Assembly (NCBI GenBank): GCA_028285105.1
Contig: JANQQE010000021.1
Coordinates: 434,001-498,000, forward strand
Source of the DNA: Alphaproteobacteria bacterium
GTDB taxonomy: Bacteria > Planctomycetota > Phycisphaerae > UBA1845
DNA length: 64,000 bases
Reading direction: 5' to 3'
This document shows, piece after piece, positions 41,819 to 50,265 of the stretch (its first letter is position 1; the number at the start of each line of letters is the position of its first letter). The position numbers were made by a program, and so were the translations under genes. The notes below the pieces were generated by a model. It was given only the letters and a program-made list of their open reading frames with translations. It did not search any database and was not told the origin of the DNA.

Positions 41819-43366
41819 ATGTCCACGCCCGACCCATCTTTTTCTGATGCTTTGAAACATGGCTCGTCCAAGATCGCCGGCGAGACTTGGAATGAACTTG
41901 TCGACGTTCTGTCGATGATCATGGCTTCCCTCGATCCCAACAGCGTTTTGAATGGGATTGCCCAGGCGGCTACGAAGATCATGAAAGCTGAGGCCAGCAG
42001 TGTGTTGGCGCTCGACAAACGGCGGGAGAAGTTGGTGTTTTCGGCTGCTGCTGGCCCTGTTGGAGCGGAATTGATTGGGCAGGAGTTTGACGCCAAGCTT
42101 GGCATTGCCGGGCGGGTGATTGATCGCGGCGTTCCGGAAATCGTTCGCGACGTGGCGACTGATCCGAAGTTTTTCAAGGGCATTGATCAGAAGAGTGCGT
42201 TTGTGACACGCGAGATGATTGCGGCGCCGATGATTTTTCGCGGCGAAGTGATCGGTGTTGTTGAAGTGATCAATCGCGTCGGTGGGGATTTCGAGAATAC
42301 CGATCTTGAAACGCTGGGTTTGTTTGCGGCGCTGGCTGCTTCGGCGCTGGATAATGCTTGTGTTCATCAGCGTTTGAAAATTGAGAACGAAGGCTTGCGA
42401 ACGTCATCGATGACGCAGGGCGGGATAATCGGGCAGAGCGAGGCTTTGCATGATGTATTGGTGCTTTGCGAACGGGTGGCGAAGAGTACAGCCACCGTGT
42501 TGCTTTTGGGGGAAACGGGAACCGGTAAGGAGTTGACCGCAAGGCATATTCATGACCTTTCGCCGCGGGCTGACAAACCTTTCATCGGGATTAACTGCGC
42601 GGCGCTCAGTGAGACACTGCTCGAAAGTGAATTGTTCGGGCACGAGAAGGGGGCGTTTACCGGCGCGGTAGCGAAGAAGCTGGGACGCTTTGAGCTTGCC
42701 AGCGGTGGGAGTTTGTTTCTCGACGAGATCGGCGACATTTCGGCGGCTACTCAGGTGAAACTGCTACGCGTCTTGCAGGAGAAGGAGTTCGTGCGGGTTG
42801 GTGGGACGGCAACCGTGGCGTGCGATGTACGGGTAATTGCGGCGACCAATCGCGATCTGAAAGCTGCGATCGCCGACGGTGAGTTTCGCGAAGATTTGTA
42901 TTATCGATTGAACGTATTTCCGATTCGGTTGCCGCCGCTGCGTCAACGACGCGAGGACATTCCGCTGCTGGTTCAGAATTTTGTTGAGACTTCCGCGAAG
43001 GACCTTGGTGTGGACGTGCCGACCGTTTCGACCGAGGTGGCTGCCCTTTTGACGTCGCACAGTTGGCCGGGAAACATTCGCGAATTGCAGAACGTGGTTG
43101 AGCGGATGGTGTTGATGTGCGACGGTGGCGAGATTTTACCGATGCACGTTCCGCGTGAGATCGTTGGCGAGACGCGGGAGATCATCAACACGTCGATGGA
43201 AACGGGCTTGCGCGGTTACGAGCGGGCGATGATCGTGCAGGCGCTGATGGAAAACGGTTGGAATCAAACCAAAGCGGCAAAGACGCTGAACATCAGCCGC
43301 GACAATTTGCGCTATCGCGTGAAGAAGTACAATATCGAAAAGCCGGACACCCAAAACAGCGAATAG
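41819..43366 (+). CDS. GAF-domain sigma-54-dependent transcriptional activator
   Basis: An enhancer-binding activator of sigma-54 RNA polymerase, 515 residues. The GAF domain (about 35-180, VLNGIAQAATKIMKAEASSVLALDKRREK...RPITV-like) senses a small ligand or redox state. The AAA+ domain (about 200-435) shows Walker A LLGETGTGKE, the sigma-54-contacting loop ESELFGHEKGAFTGA, Walker B GGSLFLDEIGD and sensor NRDLKAAIADGEFREDLYYRLNVFPI. A C-terminal Fis-type helix-turn-helix (NQTKAAKTLNISRDNLRYRVKKY) binds enhancers. ATG 41819 gives a normal N-terminus. The divergent gene is the GNAT protein. Targets are not evident in this window; no -24/-12 promoter was sought systematically. Confidence 0.94.
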   Translation: MSTPDPSFSDALKHGSSKIAGETWNELVDVLSMIMASLDPNSVLNGIAQAATKIMKAEASSVLALDKRREKLVFSAAAGPVGAELIGQEFDAKLGIAGRVIDRGVPEIVRDVATDPKFFKGIDQKSAFVTREMIAAPMIFRGEVIGVVEVINRVGGDFENTDLETLGLFAALAASALDNACVHQRLKIENEGLRTSSMTQGGIIGQSEALHDVLVLCERVAKSTATVLLLGETGTGKELTARHIHDLSPRADKPFIGINCAALSETLLESELFGHEKGAFTGAVAKKLGRFELASGGSLFLDEIGDISAATQVKLLRVLQEKEFVRVGGTATVACDVRVIAATNRDLKAAIADGEFREDLYYRLNVFPIRLPPLRQRREDIPLLVQNFVETSAKDLGVDVPTVSTEVAALLTSHSWPGNIRELQNVVERMVLMCDGGEILPMHVPREIVGETREIINTSMETGLRGYERAMIVQALMENGWNQTKAAKTLNISRDNLRYRVKKYNIEKPDTQNSE

Positions 43367-43465
43367 TTCCAGACTGTAGCAATTTCGATCAAGGCGTAGC
43401 GTTCTTCTCGTCAGCTCTGCGCGGTTCGGTGATCCAGTATTCGTCAAGACCGAATTCGCTTTCTC

Positions 43466-43502
43466 CTGGATTCCCGCATGCGCGGGAATGACGGTATTGG
43501 CG
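43466..43502. repeat. REP-like palindrome, copy 2
   Basis: CTGGATTCCCGCATGCGCGGGAATGACG followed by GTATTGGCG. The flank CGAATTCGCTTTCTCCTGGA is related to the flank of copy 1 at 26699-26720. After the sigma-54 activator gene. Confidence 0.75.
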
Positions 43503-43581
43503 TATCTCTACGAATGAACTTAAGGCGGTCTAGACGGTGTGATCGAAATGTCGGCGCATGGTTTGGCGATGTGCGCGCAAA

Positions 43582-43609
43582 AAAAGGTGCAGACGATTGC
43601 GCCTGCACC
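43582..43609. terminator. Terminator downstream of the 32-residue micro-ORF
   Basis: GGTGCAGACG (43586-43595) pairs with CGCCTGCACC (43600-43609), a 10-bp stem with a 4-base loop. Read on the minus strand it is followed by eight T residues. It stands 33 bases after the micro-ORF stop, and in plus orientation is followed by AACTTTTTATC, so it is possibly bidirectional. Confidence 0.9.
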
Positions 43610-43641
43610 AACTTTTTATCGCTGCTTGAAGCGTGGGGTTT

Positions 43642-43740
43642 TTAGAAGACGCCCGTTCCAAGGAAGACCTCGAACAGTGAACGAACCAGACCAAGAACGC
43701 CGCCCCAAATGTCGGTGAAGAGTGTTGTAAAATCCATCAT
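43642..43740 (-). CDS. Hydrophobic/amphipathic micro-protein, 32 residues
   Basis: ATG at 43740 (a second ATG follows directly) begins MMDFTTLFTDIWGGVLGLVR..., 32 residues ending SLFEVFLGTGVF and TAA. About 60% of residues are hydrophobic or aromatic, with D and E at near-regular spacing, giving an amphipathic helix or short transmembrane segment. A GGAGA ribosome site sits five bases upstream, and a strong T-run terminator follows, so the unit looks like a stand-alone expressed gene. It is too short for family assignment; it could be a leader peptide, a membrane regulator or a toxin-like peptide. It is in a 550-base otherwise empty gap. Function unknown. Confidence 0.55.
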   Translation of the reverse strand: MMDFTTLFTDIWGGVLGLVRSLFEVFLGTGVF

Positions 43741-43920
43741 GATTCTCCATTGGATAGAGTGAAAGTTTCTGTTGCAAAGGTGTTATCGGTCGCTGATATC
43801 TTGAACTTGATCGATTATTCGGACCCTGCTTGAAACAGGTGAATTTTTGCCTTTTCACGCTTGAAAACGCGGTATTTTGACGTTGGGTGACGCGCGGAAA
43901 TTGGGCGAACGGGGGCGAGT

Positions 43921-44784
43921 TTACCCCTGGCGGCGGGCGTGACGGGGCGGTTTATCCATTAGCATGGTGATGCGGTCGAAGTCGCTTTCGGAGATGGTTT
44001 TTTGGAGCGTGCGCTTTGCCGCACCGAGTGCGGTTCGCCGGGTTACGTGGGTGATGAGAATGTTGGGCGAGTTGATCCGTTTGAGAATGTCGGGGAATTC
44101 GCGAACGTGCAGGTGCCTGCCGGCTTTTGCGCGGACGAGGTGGTCGCTGTCGAAGAATGTGCATTCGACGATGAGTAGTTTGGCATTGCGAACGTGGTCG
44201 AGGTCGAAGAATTTTCCGTCGGCAGTATCGCCGCAGTAGGCGACGAGTGGCACATCGATGTTGTCTTGAATCTTGATGCCTTGCTTCTTGAGTTCGACGA
44301 GTTGCGGTCCGGTGCGATCGGTGTATTCGGGTTTGAGCTTGTGTCGCGTTTCGATGAGCGAGTAGCCCAGGGCGCAGGCTGCGTGGTTGACGTCGAATGC
44401 TCTGAGCGCGAGGTTGCGGTTGAGCGGGAGTTGTTCGCCATCGGTGAGGCCGTAGAACTCGGCTGGCGATGGGTGGCGTTCGATTTCGGCCCAGCATTCC
44501 ATGAGTCTTTCGAACGAACCGATGAGGCCACGATGCATGATGACTTTGCCGGGTGAGGTTCCGACGAAGATTCGCTGGGAAAGGTAGTATGGCACGCCGG
44601 CAGCGTGATCCATGTGGCCGTGCGAAAGGCACAAGTTGTCGATGGCGATGATTTCGCGTGGCGATCTGCCGGCATCGAAGCAGACGTTGAGTTCCGGCAG
44701 GGCAATGGTGGTTTCTTCGCCGGCGAGAGAGTATCCGACGATTCGGTAGTCACCGACTGTTTTTTCTACGACGCGCGTGGGCAT
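43921..44784 (-). CDS. Metallo-beta-lactamase-fold hydrolase, RNase Z-like
   Basis: A 287-residue protein. Early strand GYSLAGEETTIALPELNVCFDAGRSPREIIAI, then LSHGHMDHAAGVPYYLSQR, is the MBL signature HxHxDH. Later metal ligands are probably H in AFDVNHAACALGYSL, D in AYCGDTADG and H in ILITHVTRRT. The arrangement matches the RNase Z-like branch of the family (tRNA 3' processing in true RNase Z), but the tRNA-binding exosite is not obvious, so the activity is tentative. ATG 44784 is used because it starts before the first strand; the frame is open upstream. Its promoter lies in the gap shared with nrdR. Confidence 0.82.
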   Translation of the reverse strand: MPTRVVEKTVGDYRIVGYSLAGEETTIALPELNVCFDAGRSPREIIAIDNLCLSHGHMDHAAGVPYYLSQRIFVGTSPGKVIMHRGLIGSFERLMECWAEIERHPSPAEFYGLTDGEQLPLNRNLALRAFDVNHAACALGYSLIETRHKLKPEYTDRTGPQLVELKKQGIKIQDNIDVPLVAYCGDTADGKFFDLDHVRNAKLLIVECTFFDSDHLVRAKAGRHLHVREFPDILKRINSPNILITHVTRRTALGAAKRTLQKTISESDFDRITMLMDKPPRHARRQG

Positions 44785-45104
44785 TGATCGATTCCAGATA
44801 GCAGTTTGGGCGTTTGGTATCGGTGTTTCTAGCTTGACCGTGCGAGTGTCCACAGCTAGGCTAAAATCAGCGACGAAGTTTCCTGGACTGGAGATGTGTC
44901 GCCTGAACCGGATGCTCAAACCAGATGCAATTTCTCCAACATATCGGGGGCAGGGGAAGTTGAAAAGTCACGCCAGTCTGATTCTTGTTCGTACGATTGG
45001 GCCGATGCCTCGTTTGCTGATTTTGTTGCGGTCGGTGACTTTGGGATTTGCGATGGTTGAATGTGTTGCTTTATTAAATCGTTTGTTCGAGGACGGCTGA
45101 AGCG

Positions 45105-45605
45105 ATGCGCTGCCCGGCTTGCAATGAAATCGGAAAAGACAAGGTGATCGATTCTCGTCTGACGGAATCGGGTGGGGCGATTCGTCGTCGTCGTGTTTGT
45201 CAGGCGTGCAATCGCAGGTTCACCACGAAGGAGCGTGCGGAAGAAGAATTGCGTATTGCGGTCATTAAGAAGGACGGTTCGCGCGTTCGGTTTCGGCGCG
45301 ACAAGATCGTGGTCGGCATCCATCATGCGTGCTACAAGTTGCCGATTGGCGACGGCGACATCGAAGCGATGGTGGATGATATTGAGGGCGAGTTGTTTCG
45401 CGAGCATGATCGTGAAGTGACAAGCCGGCAGGTGGGCGAGTGTGTCGCCCGTAAACTTCGAGATGTGAATCAGGTTGCCTACGTTCGATTCATGAGTGTC
45501 TTTCGTGAATTCAATGATGTTTCCGAGTTTGCAGAAGAGATTCAGTTGGCGCAGGATCATGCTGCGACAGCATCCCCCAATCAACAATCCTTGTTTGAAA
45601 ATTGA
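45105..45605 (+). CDS. nrdR: Transcriptional repressor NrdR
   Basis: The ATP/dATP-binding repressor of ribonucleotide reductase genes. It is 166 residues, standard length plus a short tail. Zinc ribbon: C3-C6 (MRCPACN) and C32-C35 (RVCQACNRRFTTKERAE), with VIDSRLTESGGAIRRRR between. The ATP-cone follows: LRIAVIKKDGSRVRFRRDKIVVGI and the EVTSRQVGECVARKLRDVNQVAYVRFMSVFREF motif. The first finger is unusual in having ACNEIGKDK where most have xCGxxxT. ATG 45105 lies five bases after a stop in a neighbouring frame, with GAAGCG upstream. No ribonucleotide reductase gene or NrdR-box pair was seen nearby. Confidence 0.96.
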   Translation: MRCPACNEIGKDKVIDSRLTESGGAIRRRRVCQACNRRFTTKERAEEELRIAVIKKDGSRVRFRRDKIVVGIHHACYKLPIGDGDIEAMVDDIEGELFREHDREVTSRQVGECVARKLRDVNQVAYVRFMSVFREFNDVSEFAEEIQLAQDHAATASPNQQSLFEN

Positions 45606-45674
45606 CTGCGGTAATTCCGATTCCCGCTACATCCCCATGGCTGTATCGGTGCTTCCGAATCCTACAAGACGGTA

Positions 45675-46076
45675 TTAACCGTCGCTTGAAAATTTCGCGT
45701 TACGTAGCGTGTCTGCCCGCATGATGCCACGTTCGTAGACCTGGGCGAATTCATCCATCGGGATGTCGAGGACGCCACGAACGTGGATCAATACTTCGCG
45801 TTCATTGCTGGTGATGTCGCCGTCGAGACGGGCTGACGCGACCAACATTTCCAATGCGAGTTCAGGATCGGACATCGTGCGTCGGAACAGGTCGTCGCGT
45901 ACGGAAGGGTCTGCAAGGGCTTTTTCGATCATGGCGTCCAACGAGGCTTTTCCGATACCAACACGTTTTGCAAAACGGGTGAGTAGCCCGCGTTCGCTGG
46001 CGGAAATTTTGCCGTCAGCGGCGGCTAATGCTATGAGTGCCCGGATCATTTCGATTTTTTCGTGGATGGGAGGCAT
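45675..46076 (-). CDS. TerB-like acidic protein
   Basis: A 133-residue helical protein. IRALIALAAADGKISASERGLLTRFAKRVGI and LEMLVASARLDGDITSNEREVLIHVRGVLDI are two copies of the TerB motif (aDG-i---E---l-----). TerB-like proteins are small soluble helical bundles connected with tellurite resistance clusters or attached to DnaJ domains; this one stands alone, so its role is unknown. Internal acidic pairs (DG-I) resemble metal-binding loops. ATG 46076 follows AGGAG (46091-46087 on this strand). It is convergent with nrdR. Confidence 0.8.
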   Translation of the reverse strand: MPPIHEKIEMIRALIALAAADGKISASERGLLTRFAKRVGIGKASLDAMIEKALADPSVRDDLFRRTMSDPELALEMLVASARLDGDITSNEREVLIHVRGVLDIPMDEFAQVYERGIMRADTLRNAKFSSDG

Positions 46077-46378
46077 GGAATTTCGCTCCTGTGAGTTTGT
46101 TATGAAACAAGTTGCATGGACTTTGCAGCATGTAATGAAAACGCGGATATATGCTATCCCTTCGTCGATTCAGTTATCGTTACCGACACTCCCAGCGAGC
46201 GTCGAAGGCTTGGCATCTTCCGGCATTGAATCATTATATGCAATCTACATACAATGATACGTACGCTACAAATGTTGCATTGCAGATTGGCATTATTTGG
46301 GGCATGTATTAAACTTAACAGTAAGTGTGGTATTTTGGGTATTCGATTTTTTGTAAGATATCAAAGGAGTTTTTTGTA
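46077..46378. other. AT-rich promoter region upstream of the AT-hook protein
   Basis: 302 bases between divergent genes. It becomes strongly AT-rich toward the plus-strand gene (46230-46370, GGCATGTATTAAACTTAAC, TTTTTTGTAAGATATC). No gene seen. The base composition differs from both flanks and would suit a strong or AT-hook-autoregulated promoter. Confidence 0.45.
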
Positions 46379-46834
46379 ATGGGGAAGTCTACTATTAATC
46401 AGTTGGAGTCCTTGGTCGGACAGTTGCAGACGGAGCGAAATTCTCATGTCGAGGAGATTGCTCGAATTGATGAAGCGTTTCAGCGGTTGGGATTGGAGGC
46501 TGGCTCGCCTGTTAGTCGGGGTTCGGGTCGTCGGGGACCTGGACGTCCACGTGGCGGCGCCAAGAACGCCGGTATGAAAGCCAAGTCGGCAGCGGGTCGT
46601 CCAGCCAAGAGCGGCAAGCGCAAAAAGTTCAGAACAACCGCTAACGAGTTGGTCGTCGATTTCATCAAGAAGTCGGGCGCGAAGGGCGTGACTTCGGGTG
46701 ATATCAAGAAGCGTTGGGCGGCGGCTGGTCGTCCGGGCGAACCGTACAACACGCTCGGCGAACTCGTTCGCAACAAAGAGATCGTCAAGAAGAACATCAA
46801 GGGTCAGCGCGGTAGCCGTTACTCGATCAGCTAA
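46379..46834 (+). CDS. AT-hook DNA-binding protein with winged-helix-like C-terminus
   Basis: A 151-residue basic protein. Residues 1-40 form a coiled coil (INQLESLVGQLQTERNSHVEEIARIDEAF). Residues about 48-62 hold an AT-hook core, GRRGPGRPRGG, followed by a lysine/alanine-rich linker (KAKSAAGRPAKSGKRKK). The last 60 residues (NELVVDFIKKSGAKGVTSGDIKKRWAAAGRPGEPYNTLGEL) look like a winged-helix or SAP-like DNA-binding unit. The whole suggests a dimeric nucleoid-associated protein, H-NS-like in layout but unrelated in sequence. AAAGGAG nine bases before ATG 46379 is a strong start. A terminator follows at 46945-46978. Role inferred. Confidence 0.72.
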   Translation: MGKSTINQLESLVGQLQTERNSHVEEIARIDEAFQRLGLEAGSPVSRGSGRRGPGRPRGGAKNAGMKAKSAAGRPAKSGKRKKFRTTANELVVDFIKKSGAKGVTSGDIKKRWAAAGRPGEPYNTLGELVRNKEIVKKNIKGQRGSRYSIS

Positions 46835-46944
46835 GTAAGAGTCTTGATCAGCCAGGTAAGCATGCTGTATCCCTCTTGGTTTGGCGACATGGCAATACTT
46901 TTGCAACCCTTTTTGTATTGTCGATTCGCATGATGGATAACCGA

Positions 46945-46978
46945 CTGTCGAACCATTTTCGGGTTCGGCAGTTTTTTT
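46945..46978 (+). terminator. Terminator after the AT-hook protein gene
   Basis: CTGTCGAACC (46945-46954) pairs with GGTTCGGCAG (46962-46971; one G-U), a 7-base loop, then seven T residues. It is 110 bases after the stop codon. Confidence 0.88.
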
Positions 46979-47460
46979 GTGCGCGGTGGATATTGGTTCT
47001 CTGCGACGTGTTGTTATCGGAAGACCGATAAGCGTGTGGTGCGATCCAACGACCTTGAAGGACTCGCACAGTTGCCATCGGTGAGTACCGTATCGTACAT
47101 ATCTCAAGAATTGTTACGTTCTTGATGAGTCGAGCCAATGTGCAGGGTCGGCGTGTCGTGTCGATGGCGAAAATCTGCGACATCTGTGTGGTCCGCCTCA
47201 TTTACGGGAAACAAACGAATGGAAAATGCAACGATGGTGTTCATCGTCAATTCGCCTTCGCAGCAGTACAAGCAGCGTTTGGCGGCTACGGATGGTCAGC
47301 AACAACCCAATGGACCGATGCACAAAGCCGCTCGTCGATGTTCGGAATCTTGCGGAGCGCGTTGCAATGGTTGTGGTGGCGATGCGCGGAGCAGCCAAAC
47401 GAAACGGTAAGCCGGACAGATCGGTCTTCAAGGCGAATCGATAAACTGTGGCTTAGTGCG
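46979..47460. other. Gap with one doubtful small open frame
   Basis: 482 bases after the terminator. An ATG at 47219 opens a frame to TAA 47408-47410 (63 residues, ENATMVFIVNSPSQQY... with cysteine-rich end CGARCNGCGG), and an overlapping frame from ATG 47226 runs to 47444. Neither has a ribosome site; both may be chance. No repeat or RNA recognised. Confidence 0.35.
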
Positions 47461-48084
47461 TCAGGCCACCGGTTCGCGGTTCATGTCCGAGTAGGGGTAG
47501 TGGCCAGCCGATTTGAGCAATTCGATAAGTTTTCCGCCGCCTTCGGTTTGGGCGTACTCCATTTCTGAGCGGAAGATTTCGATAATCGCCAGGATGCCGA
47601 ACGTTCCGGCATCGCTGTCTTGGTGGCTGGCGTATCCATCGAAGATCAAGCACTTCCCGCCGACAATGTCCATTTCTTCGGGGAATTCGCACGTTTCGTT
47701 GGGGTTCAGCGTTGCATCGCGGCTAAACAGGGCGATTGCGTTGAGGATCGCGTTGAACGATGTGTAAGTTTGGCCAAACGCGGTGCTTTCGTCGCGAAAC
47801 AACTTCAAGTCCAGCGGCAGGCGGGTGAACATGACCAACTCGTAGAGGTCGTAGACATCGTTGCTTGAGCCTTTGGTTGGATGATCGGAGAGTTCCTTCG
47901 TTGCAAATCCGGTGCCTTCGATGCCATTGGGATAGAAGTAGAGATCAAGTCCGCCGCCCATTTCAAACGGGATCATCGCATGCATGACAATGCCATGTTC
48001 CTCACCGAGGGTGGCTGCGACTAATGACGATTTGCGGTCGTGCCAAGCTTCTGCAATTTGTTCGTAGTTTGAATTTGAGGGCAT
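47461..48084 (-). CDS. Suppressor-of-fused (SUFU)-like domain protein
   Basis: A 207-residue cytoplasmic protein. The core MHAMIPFEMGGGLDLYFYPN followed by GTGFATKELSD matches the SUFU-like pattern of bacterial relatives, in which a short catalytic-like ...DVY-FPP... strand pair is followed by T-G-M-S. The rest, DLYELVMFTRLPLDL...FNAILNAIALFSRDATLNPNETCEFPEEMD, agrees with the known alpha/beta layout. Bacterial SUFU proteins are often immunity proteins for polymorphic toxins; no toxin gene is found next to it, so that role is unproven. ATG 48084 is used. It lies 42 bases downstream of the membrane-protein gene on the same strand and may share its transcript. Confidence 0.72.
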   Translation of the reverse strand: MPSNSNYEQIAEAWHDRKSSLVAATLGEEHGIVMHAMIPFEMGGGLDLYFYPNGIEGTGFATKELSDHPTKGSSNDVYDLYELVMFTRLPLDLKLFRDESTAFGQTYTSFNAILNAIALFSRDATLNPNETCEFPEEMDIVGGKCLIFDGYASHQDSDAGTFGILAIIEIFRSEMEYAQTEGGGKLIELLKSAGHYPYSDMNREPVA

Positions 48085-48126
48085 GTGTGTGATCCCGTCG
48101 ATTGGCGAATACGGTCAGATAGAATG

Positions 48127-48912
48127 TTAACCAGTCAATTCACTTGTAGGCAAGTTAGGTGTTTCGTGTTGCGAAATGGCGGCGGTGAATAGCATTTCCA
48201 CGAATTCTTCCTCATCTTCCAGAGAGAAATCGGTTAGATAAATCCTCTCTGATTCTCCGCCCGGAACTTGGATCAGCAGTTCGCCTCCGCGGCGGCAGAC
48301 GATTTCAGTTTGTCGCAGAGGCCATGAGGATTTAAGAATCAATTTCGTTGAGAACAGTTTCGAACTAAGAATATCGAGGCGTCCGGGCGATACCCTGTAG
48401 TAAGTGGGGACTGCGTGATAAGTGATGAATAGAATGACCAGGAATACAAGGGAAAGGAATGCCATTGTCCAATTCGGGGAATAGCCGGCACCGCTGAAAA
48501 TAAATACAACAACTCCCCCAGTTGTCATGAAATAGAGCGTTCGTTTGAATGGCATTTTCTTCACGCCGCCAGGCAATAGAAATGGCGATGATTGAACAAC
48601 AAATGGCTCAAAGAATTGGGACCCCAAGCTTCGAATGCGATCAAGTTCATCGGGGTTTCCGAAGCATTGGAGGCGAGCTGGCTCGGCAGGATTGTGTGTG
48701 TTCTCCTTCTTTTTGCGAAGCAGCCGAGCTCCAACGGCAAAACCAATTAAGAGTATAGCGCCTATGATCCACCAAAATAGAGTTGGGCTTACCGCATGGA
48801 TTGCACTGAGCGCGAAAAGCAGTATGAACTGCCGCCATCCACGCGTGATGTGGTCGTTGAAATGGGGCGCGACAACAAGCCGGACTTGTTCTGTAGAAGG
48901 CGTTTGATCCAT
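48127..48912 (-). CDS. Membrane protein with four hydrophobic segments, unknown
   Basis: A 261-residue protein. Hydrophobic segments pair up at about 28-45 and 46-66 (WRQFILLFALSAIHAV, WWIIGAILLIGFAVGARLL) and again at about 133-155 and 158-180 (LYFMTTGGVVVFIFSGAG, FLSLVFLVILFITYHAV). A C-terminal beta-rich domain of 90 residues follows (YYRVSPGRLDILSSKLF..., acidic end DEEEFVEMLF) that resembles a bacterial PH-like fold, as in YdbS-type proteins. That is inference. ATG 48912 is chosen with GAGAG just upstream; the TTG at 48939 is the other possibility. It precedes the SUFU-like gene. No homologous family is certain. Confidence 0.68.
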   Translation of the reverse strand: MDQTPSTEQVRLVVAPHFNDHITRGWRQFILLFALSAIHAVSPTLFWWIIGAILLIGFAVGARLLRKKKENTHNPAEPARLQCFGNPDELDRIRSLGSQFFEPFVVQSSPFLLPGGVKKMPFKRTLYFMTTGGVVVFIFSGAGYSPNWTMAFLSLVFLVILFITYHAVPTYYRVSPGRLDILSSKLFSTKLILKSSWPLRQTEIVCRRGGELLIQVPGGESERIYLTDFSLEDEEEFVEMLFTAAISQHETPNLPTSELTG

Positions 48913-48953
48913 TTTCTCTCGGATTCGATTGTATCGCAATTTCGAATCATTCC

Positions 48954-48991
48954 GTCACCCACCCTTCCGCTTCGCTCAAGGATGGGGCACC
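48954..48991. repeat. CCCAC...GGGGCACC hairpin repeat, copy 4
   Basis: GTCACCCACCCTTCCGC, loop TTCGCTC, AAGGATGGGGCACC. Same sequence as copy 1 apart from about four bases. It lies between AI-2E and membrane-protein genes on the minus strand. Confidence 0.7.
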
Positions 48992-49045
48992 AGTTCGTGG
49001 CACCCTTTGCTTGTGCGCTTTCTTATGTTAACGGGTATTGTTGCT

Positions 49046-50212
49046 TTATTCAGGCTGGATGGCTTGGGCGTTCTTGTCGCCTAGTACGAAGCGTTTGTAG
49101 TATGCCAGTCCCAGGCATGTGAAGGGGATGGCTAGTACCAGGCCTAAGAAGCCTAACAATTTTCCCCAGATGAAGATGCCCAGTAGCAGGGTTACGGGTC
49201 TCAGGCCTACTGTTTTGCCCATGATTTTTGGGGTTAGGATGGCGTCTTGGATGAGTTGGCAGACTGCGAATACGCCCAGGATGGCGACGGCTGATATCCA
49301 TAGGGGACGGTTGGCTTCCAGGTCTCGGACGAAACCGAGCAGGAGGGCAGGTATCAAGCCGACGGTTTGCAGGTATGGCACCATGTTGAACATGCCGACA
49401 CCGAGGCCCAGCAGGATGGCCATCCTCAGACCGATGATTTTGAAGCCGATCGCGAAGATGATTCCGCAGGTAAACGCGATGATGAATTGGCCACGGAAGT
49501 AACGGCTCATCGCCTCGCCGAATTCGTCGGCAAAGCCCACGATGTCTTCGCGATATTTGGGCGGGAGAAACGACTTCCACGAGCCAGCGATCCTTGGGTA
49601 ATCGATCAGCAGGAACACGAGGTACAGCAACACGACGACCACACCGGTGAGTCCGAGCAGAAAGCTCAACGTGCCGGTGACGACGTTGACCAATCCCGGT
49701 GCGACGTAGTTCACGATTTTCTGAATGATCGTGGTGACTTCCAAACCCTCAACATCCTCGGTGGCTAACTTGGCTTGAAGCTCTTTCAGGAGGCTTTTGA
49801 CGACGGGGTTTTTTTGCTCTTCGACAAATTCATTGAAGGCGCGGCCAACGCCTTCGACTTCCTGCATGCTTGGCGTGTGAACGAATTCCTGAAGCAGTTT
49901 TCGCATCGAGCCGATTTCTTTTCCGCCGACGTAGACGAGTACGGAAGTCAGCGCGAACGTGACGATGCCGCAACCGATGACGGTGATGAAGACGGCAGGC
50001 GTGCGGCGGTTGAGGCGCGATTCGAGGGCGTTGACGATCGGGTTGAGCAGGTAGGCTAACAGTAAGGCGATCGCGAACGGGATGAGGACGTCGGACAGGT
50101 AGCGCACGAGGGCGAAGAACGCGACGATGGTGGCGATGGTCAGGAGCAGGCGGAATACCCGGTCGAAATCCCACGCGCGTTCTTTCTTGTCCGGTGCGTT
50201 CATGGGTTGCAT
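49046..50212 (-). CDS. AI-2E family transporter (YdiK/PerM-type permease)
   Basis: A 388-residue integral membrane protein with about eight hydrophobic segments. It shows the family marks: an N-terminal pair of helices (LLLTIATIVAFFALVRYL; LIPFAIALLLAYLLNPIVNALE), a long cytoplasmic loop with coiled potential (QEFVHTPSMQEVEGVGRAFNEFVEEQKN), and the C-terminal conserved stretch GLGVGMFNMVPYLQTVGLIPALLLGF...QLIQDAILTPKIMGKTVGLRPVTLLLGIFIWGKLLGFLGLVLAIP. Members export autoinducer-2, Na+ or unknown solutes; the substrate is not predictable. ATG 50212 or 50203 may be the start. Single gene, not coupled to luxS. Confidence 0.92.
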   Translation of the reverse strand: MQPMNAPDKKERAWDFDRVFRLLLTIATIVAFFALVRYLSDVLIPFAIALLLAYLLNPIVNALESRLNRRTPAVFITVIGCGIVTFALTSVLVYVGGKEIGSMRKLLQEFVHTPSMQEVEGVGRAFNEFVEEQKNPVVKSLLKELQAKLATEDVEGLEVTTIIQKIVNYVAPGLVNVVTGTLSFLLGLTGVVVVLLYLVFLLIDYPRIAGSWKSFLPPKYREDIVGFADEFGEAMSRYFRGQFIIAFTCGIIFAIGFKIIGLRMAILLGLGVGMFNMVPYLQTVGLIPALLLGFVRDLEANRPLWISAVAILGVFAVCQLIQDAILTPKIMGKTVGLRPVTLLLGIFIWGKLLGFLGLVLAIPFTCLGLAYYKRFVLGDKNAQAIQPE

Positions 50213-50265
50213 TGGAATAGTGGTGGCTGGGAATTGCAAGCCTTGGCTGGATTATACGCGTGCGC

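Noticed and set aside
44777-45100. Plus-strand frame just before nrdR
   Set aside because: Overlaps the MBL gene start antisense; last part hydrophobic but with no ribosome site or conservation.
46848-47201. Minus-strand frames after the AT-hook gene
   Set aside because: They cross the terminator hairpin at 46945-46978 and have no start context.
47138-47410. MAKICDIC-type start as a ribosomal protein L28 gene
   Set aside because: Only the first eight residues resemble L28; the rest of the frame does not, in any frame.
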